Notes under the pieces: model-generated
The model's database searches: none
The model's input: only the letters and a program-made list of their open reading frames with translations
What the model was told of the DNA's origin: nothing
Assembly (NCBI GenBank): GCA_027038695.1
Contig: JALWHA010000233.1
Location: forward strand, 1 to 9,048
Length of the DNA: 9,048 nucleotides
Reading direction: 5' to 3'
Origin: Acidobacteriota bacterium
GTDB lineage: Bacteria; Acidobacteriota; Holophagae; Thermotomaculales; Thermotomaculaceae
In this document: piece after piece, positions 6,732-9,048 of the stretch
Layout of the letters: every line of letters begins with the position of its first letter
Position numbering within the stretch: the first letter of the stretch is position 1
Made by a program: the position numbers and the translations under genes

Positions 6732-8639
6732 TCATTCCTCCTTTAAACTGACTGCCAGATTATAACCCCTTTGAGTAGCATTGTAAATATCGGCAGGTTT
6801 TTCCGCATCGCCTATTACGTATAAATCAACAGATTTGTTTTTCAACTCTTCCGCCAACCTGTTCTTCGGTTTCATTCCTGAAGCGATAATTACCGTATCA
6901 AAAGGCTCAAGGTAAACGCTTTTTCCTTCTACCTTGCAGTAAACCCTGTTTTTCTCAAAAGATAAAACATAGGTGTTAGGCATAATCTTAACATTGTCTT
7001 TCCCCTCAAGCCTTTTAAACATCAGTTTTTTGGTAATCATCTCCATATCGTTTGCAATGGTATCCGTTCTCTTTGTGATAACAACCTCATATCCTCTATT
7101 TACTAAAAGTTCGGCAGCTTCCATACCTACCATTCCCGCACCAATAATTAAAACTCTCTTGCCCTTAACTTCTGCATTGCCTTCAAAAAAGTCAATCGCA
7201 GTAATATTGTAAACTGAATTAAGGTTTTCAACTTCCGGAAATTGCTGCACCGAGCCTGTGGCAATAACCACAATATCAAAATTGTCAGCAATTTCAGCCG
7301 TAAATTCAGTGTTCAACCTTATATCTTTAACTGCTTTTTCCGTTTTTCTAACAAGTGATTCAAGAGGCCTTTTCATACTCTCTTTGTGAGGCGCTAAAGG
7401 AGCAAGCCTGAACTGTCCGCCTAATTCACTATTTTTTTCAAAAAGAGTAACATTATGCCTGATTTTGCTTAAAGTTATTGCCGCACTCATCCCTGCCGGT
7501 CCGCCGCCGACAACTGCAATGTTTTTAGGTTTAGAAACCTTTTCAATAGGCTTTTTGTCAATTTCCGGATTAACAATACAACCTAAACCTCTTCCGTTTT
7601 TTACATTGGCAAGACAACCCTGCAGACAGTAACCGCAGTAAACAATATGTTCTAATTTGCCTTTAATTAGTTTGTCAGGCAAATCCGGGTCTGCAACAAG
7701 CGGCCTGCCGAATGCAATAAAATCGGCAATTTTTTCATTTTCAAGAAGTTTTAATTTTTCAACGGAAGCCATTCTCCCGGCTGCTATCAAAGGCATATCG
7801 GTTAAACTTCTTACTTTTTTCAAAGCCTCAATCTGCTTCTCTTCAGGCAAAGCCATGTGGGAGTAATACCACGGAGGGCTATCGCAGGCATTACCGAGCC
7901 CGCAATGTATTGCGTCAAATCCGTATTCTTTTGCCATATCAAGAATAATTTTATTGTCTTCAGGCTTAAAGCCCCCTTCAACAAATTCGCTTGCGGAAAT
8001 CCTAACCAATACTGTTAGTTTTCCTCTATTCTCTTTCACTATTTCAAAAACCTGTTTGAAAAATAGGGTTTTGTCTTTTCCGTACTCGTCACTTCTTTTA
8101 TTCAACCTTTCAGACAGAAATTGATGTATTAAATAACCGTGCCCTGCCTGAATCTCTATTGCGTCAAACCCTGCATCCCTCGCCTTTAAAACAGCCTCTT
8201 TATAGCCTTCCAATATCTCTTTGATTTCGTTCCCTGTCAATTCTTCAGGAGTCTGCCCGGTTGTGGGACAGGGAATAGGAGAAGGGGCTTTTACACTCAT
8301 TCCTGTTGCTTTAGGGTTTGCGGCTCTTCCCGCATGGTTCAGGTTTAAGCATGCAAAAACTTTGTTTTCATGAAGGACATCAACTATCTTCTTTAAATTC
8401 TCTACACTGTAAGGTTGGTGGATTGTCAACTGTTTCGGGTGCTCTTTCCCGCTTTGGGTAATACTGACAGGCTCTAAAATAACAAAAGAAACTCCACCTT
8501 TTGCTACATTCTCATAGTAAACTAAATGCCTATCCGTCACTTCACCTTTTAGATTTCCGTAAGCGGTTTTAATCGGTGCCATTATATACCTGTTTTTTAA
8601 GGATAAATTGCCAATCTTCCCGGGGTTGTTAAAATACAT
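6732..8639 (-). CDS. NADH:flavin oxidoreductase / 2,4-dienoyl-CoA-reductase-type enzyme (FMN, [4Fe-4S], FAD)
   Basis: A complete 635-residue protein with the three-part build of the FadH/2-enoate reductase/BaiCD-BaiH family. Residues 1-~330 form an Old-Yellow-Enzyme TIM barrel: MAP at 20-22 near the FMN site, QAGHGYLIHQFLS at 164-176 with His167 and Tyr169 (likely substrate contact and proton donor), and a FGRPLVADP phosphate-binding end at 310-318. Cys335, Cys338, Cys342 and Cys354 form the CxxCxxxC-x11-C [4Fe-4S] site. An FAD motif VVGGGPAGMSAA starts at 376, and an NAD(P) motif IIGAGMVGMEAA at 498. Such enzymes pass electrons from NAD(P)H through FAD and the cluster to FMN to reduce an activated C=C bond in the cytoplasm. 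The substrate cannot be read here, so no symbol is given. The start ATG has AAGGAGG 5 nt upstream (8651-8645). Position 164, often His in classical OYEs such as YqjM, is Gln. The gene ends one base before the DUF1858 gene. Confidence 0.93.
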   Translation of the reverse strand: MYFNNPGKIGNLSLKNRYIMAPIKTAYGNLKGEVTDRHLVYYENVAKGGVSFVILEPVSITQSGKEHPKQLTIHQPYSVENLKKIVDVLHENKVFACLNLNHAGRAANPKATGMSVKAPSPIPCPTTGQTPEELTGNEIKEILEGYKEAVLKARDAGFDAIEIQAGHGYLIHQFLSERLNKRSDEYGKDKTLFFKQVFEIVKENRGKLTVLVRISASEFVEGGFKPEDNKIILDMAKEYGFDAIHCGLGNACDSPPWYYSHMALPEEKQIEALKKVRSLTDMPLIAAGRMASVEKLKLLENEKIADFIAFGRPLVADPDLPDKLIKGKLEHIVYCGYCLQGCLANVKNGRGLGCIVNPEIDKKPIEKVSKPKNIAVVGGGPAGMSAAITLSKIRHNVTLFEKNSELGGQFRLAPLAPHKESMKRPLESLVRKTEKAVKDIRLNTEFTAEIADNFDIVVIATGSVQQFPEVENLNSVYNITAIDFFEGNAEVKGKRVLIIGAGMVGMEAAELLVNRGYEVVITKRTDTIANDMEMITKKLMFKRLEGKDNVKIMPNTYVLSFEKNRVYCKVEGKSVYLEPFDTVIIASGMKPKNRLAEELKNKSVDLYVIGDAEKPADIYNATQRGYNLAVSLKEE

Positions 8640-8658
8640 AATCGCCTCCTTAGTCGGA

Positions 8659-8672
8659 TTGTATCTCTACAA
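8659..8672. repeat. Inverted repeat TTGTA-N4-TACAA over the predicted transcription start
   Basis: Two perfect 5-bp arms separated by GAGA (minus strand) span the predicted +1 position near 8669 and lie upstream of the ribosome binding site. The position fits an operator. It could also fold as a small RNA hairpin at the 5' end of the transcript. No known operator consensus was recognised. Confidence 0.35.
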
Positions 8673-8675
8673 ATA

Positions 8676-8704
8676 ATTATAAACTATAGTTCATTTTTTA
8701 TAAA
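8676..8704 (-). promoter_or_regulatory. Probable sigma70-type promoter for the flavoenzyme-DUF1858 unit
   Basis: On the minus strand a perfect -10 TATAAT lies at 8681-8676, with TTTATA at 8704-8699 (4 of 6 matches to TTGACA) exactly 17 nt upstream. Transcription would start near 8669, giving a leader of about 30 nt that contains the strong Shine-Dalgarno at 8651-8645. The -35 is mediocre, which fits a regulated promoter. The region is AT-rich, so chance matches are possible. Confidence 0.5.
8682..8691. repeat. 10-bp perfect palindrome in the -35/-10 spacer
   Basis: AACTATAGTT reads the same on both strands. It sits inside the 17-nt spacer of the proposed promoter, immediately upstream of the -10. 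That is a typical place for a repressor or MerR-type activator site, but at ten bases in AT-rich DNA it may be chance. Confidence 0.3.
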
Positions 8705-8719
8705 AGGGAATAATTAATT

Positions 8720-9048
8720 TTACTTTTCTTGAATAAGAACCTTGAAAATATCGCCCATTGAATTTGGCAGAAGCAGGGTTTTTAACTGAAAAGACTCATT
8801 CAAAGATAACTCCTGTCCTTCTTTCAAAACCTCAAACAAGCCGTTATCCAGAAGAAAAGTCCTTTGATTTTTAAAATAAACGCTTTCTATTCCGTACTTT
8901 CTTCCGTAATGAATTAAGGCGTCAAAGTTTACGTGAGAGGTTATATCCATTTCCCCTTCGTACTGAAAGACATTGTCATAGGCTTTGTGTTTGTAATAAC
9001 CCATTATTGTCCCCTTTTTCCTGTCGGGGTGGTAAAGTTCTTCTTGCC
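8720..9048 (-). CDS. MidA/NDUFAF7-family SAM-dependent methyltransferase, C-terminal part (5' end outside the window)
   Basis: The last ~108 codons of a gene that enters from the right edge. An ATG lies at 9004-9002, but the frame stays open upstream to the window edge, where it reads QEELYHPDRKKGTI. That joins smoothly to the rest of the family's C-terminal pattern: the 'E-x-Y-x-P-x-R-x-x-G-T' stretch, then YYKHKAYDN, 'G-x-x-DITSHVNFDALI', a phenylalanine-leucine segment (TFLLDNGLFEVL), and the closing LLLPNSMGDIFKVL. The ATG is therefore an internal methionine and not the start. The family (COG1565, DUF185) is a class I methyltransferase; the mitochondrial member NDUFAF7 methylates an arginine of a complex I subunit, while bacterial substrates are not established. 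The SAM-binding motifs lie outside the window, so activity cannot be judged. The gene ends with TAA 80 nt before the flavoenzyme gene. Family assignment is from remembered motif patterns. Confidence 0.85.
   Translation of the reverse strand, partial: QEELYHPDRKKGTIMGYYKHKAYDNVFQYEGEMDITSHVNFDALIHYGRKYGIESVYFKNQRTFLLDNGLFEVLKEGQELSLNESFQLKTLLLPNSMGDIFKVLIQEK

Noticed and set aside
6973..7212. Plus-strand open frames opposite the flavoenzyme gene (also 7657-7866) and opposite other genes (2553-2738, 5723-5947, 6291-6506, 6537-6746)
   Set aside because: They are antisense shadows of genes with complete catalytic motifs; none has a plausible start or family match.
1..9048. CRISPR arrays, retron or diversity-generating elements, insertion sequences, tRNA or rRNA genes
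   Set aside because: No long direct repeats, reverse-transcriptase or transposase motifs, and no space for RNA genes, since all gaps are below 100 nt and AT-rich.

Overview
The window is a compact, AT-rich bacterial segment in which every recognisable gene lies on the minus strand, so transcription runs from high to low coordinates. SecA, a TolQ/ExbB-TolR/ExbD motor pair and a membrane-anchored LytM-type peptidase point to a diderm (Gram-negative) bacterium. An FMN/FAD/[4Fe-4S] enoate-reductase-type flavoenzyme next to a small CxxC protein suggests an anaerobic or microaerophilic life. Arginine codons that I read are mostly AGG/AGA and the mRNA-like strand is purine-rich, which is common in AT-rich anaerobes and thermophiles. 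I cannot assign a phylum from the sequence alone.

Layout in the direction of transcription. (1) 9048-8720: the C-terminal end of a MidA/NDUFAF7-family SAM-dependent methyltransferase, whose 5' part lies outside the window. (2) 8719-8640: an 80-nt intergenic region with a probable sigma70-type promoter and two small dyads. (3) 8639-6518: a two-gene unit with a one-base gap, encoding a 635-residue OYE/2,4-dienoyl-CoA-reductase-type flavoenzyme and a 70-residue DUF1858 CxxC protein. (4) 6517-6437: an 81-nt region with an almost perfect sigma70 promoter (TTGACA, 16 nt, TATAAT) only about 11 nt from the next start codon. (5) 6436-95: a long housekeeping cluster, M23 peptidase, secA, guaB (IMP dehydrogenase), exbB/tolQ, exbD/tolR and a DUF2007 gene. 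From secA on, the junctions are 3 nt, 1 nt, a 4-nt overlap and 9 nt, so this is almost surely one translationally coupled operon. A second promoter (extended -10) probably lies in the 51-nt gap before secA. (6) 94-1: A/T-tract sequence without a gene.

How the genes work together: the long operon joins cell-wall remodelling (M23), protein export (SecA), GMP synthesis (GuaB) and a proton-driven envelope motor (ExbB/ExbD), which looks like a growth-linked envelope operon with guaB included. The OYE-type enzyme and its DUF1858 partner look like a small redox module of unknown substrate. I see no CRISPR array, tRNA, rRNA, insertion sequence, phage gene or defence gene. Most of the window is conserved housekeeping DNA, and I do not find convincing evidence of a wholly new system. 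The least-explained parts are the flavoenzyme-DUF1858 pair with its promoter dyads and the DUF2007 gene coupled to exbBD.
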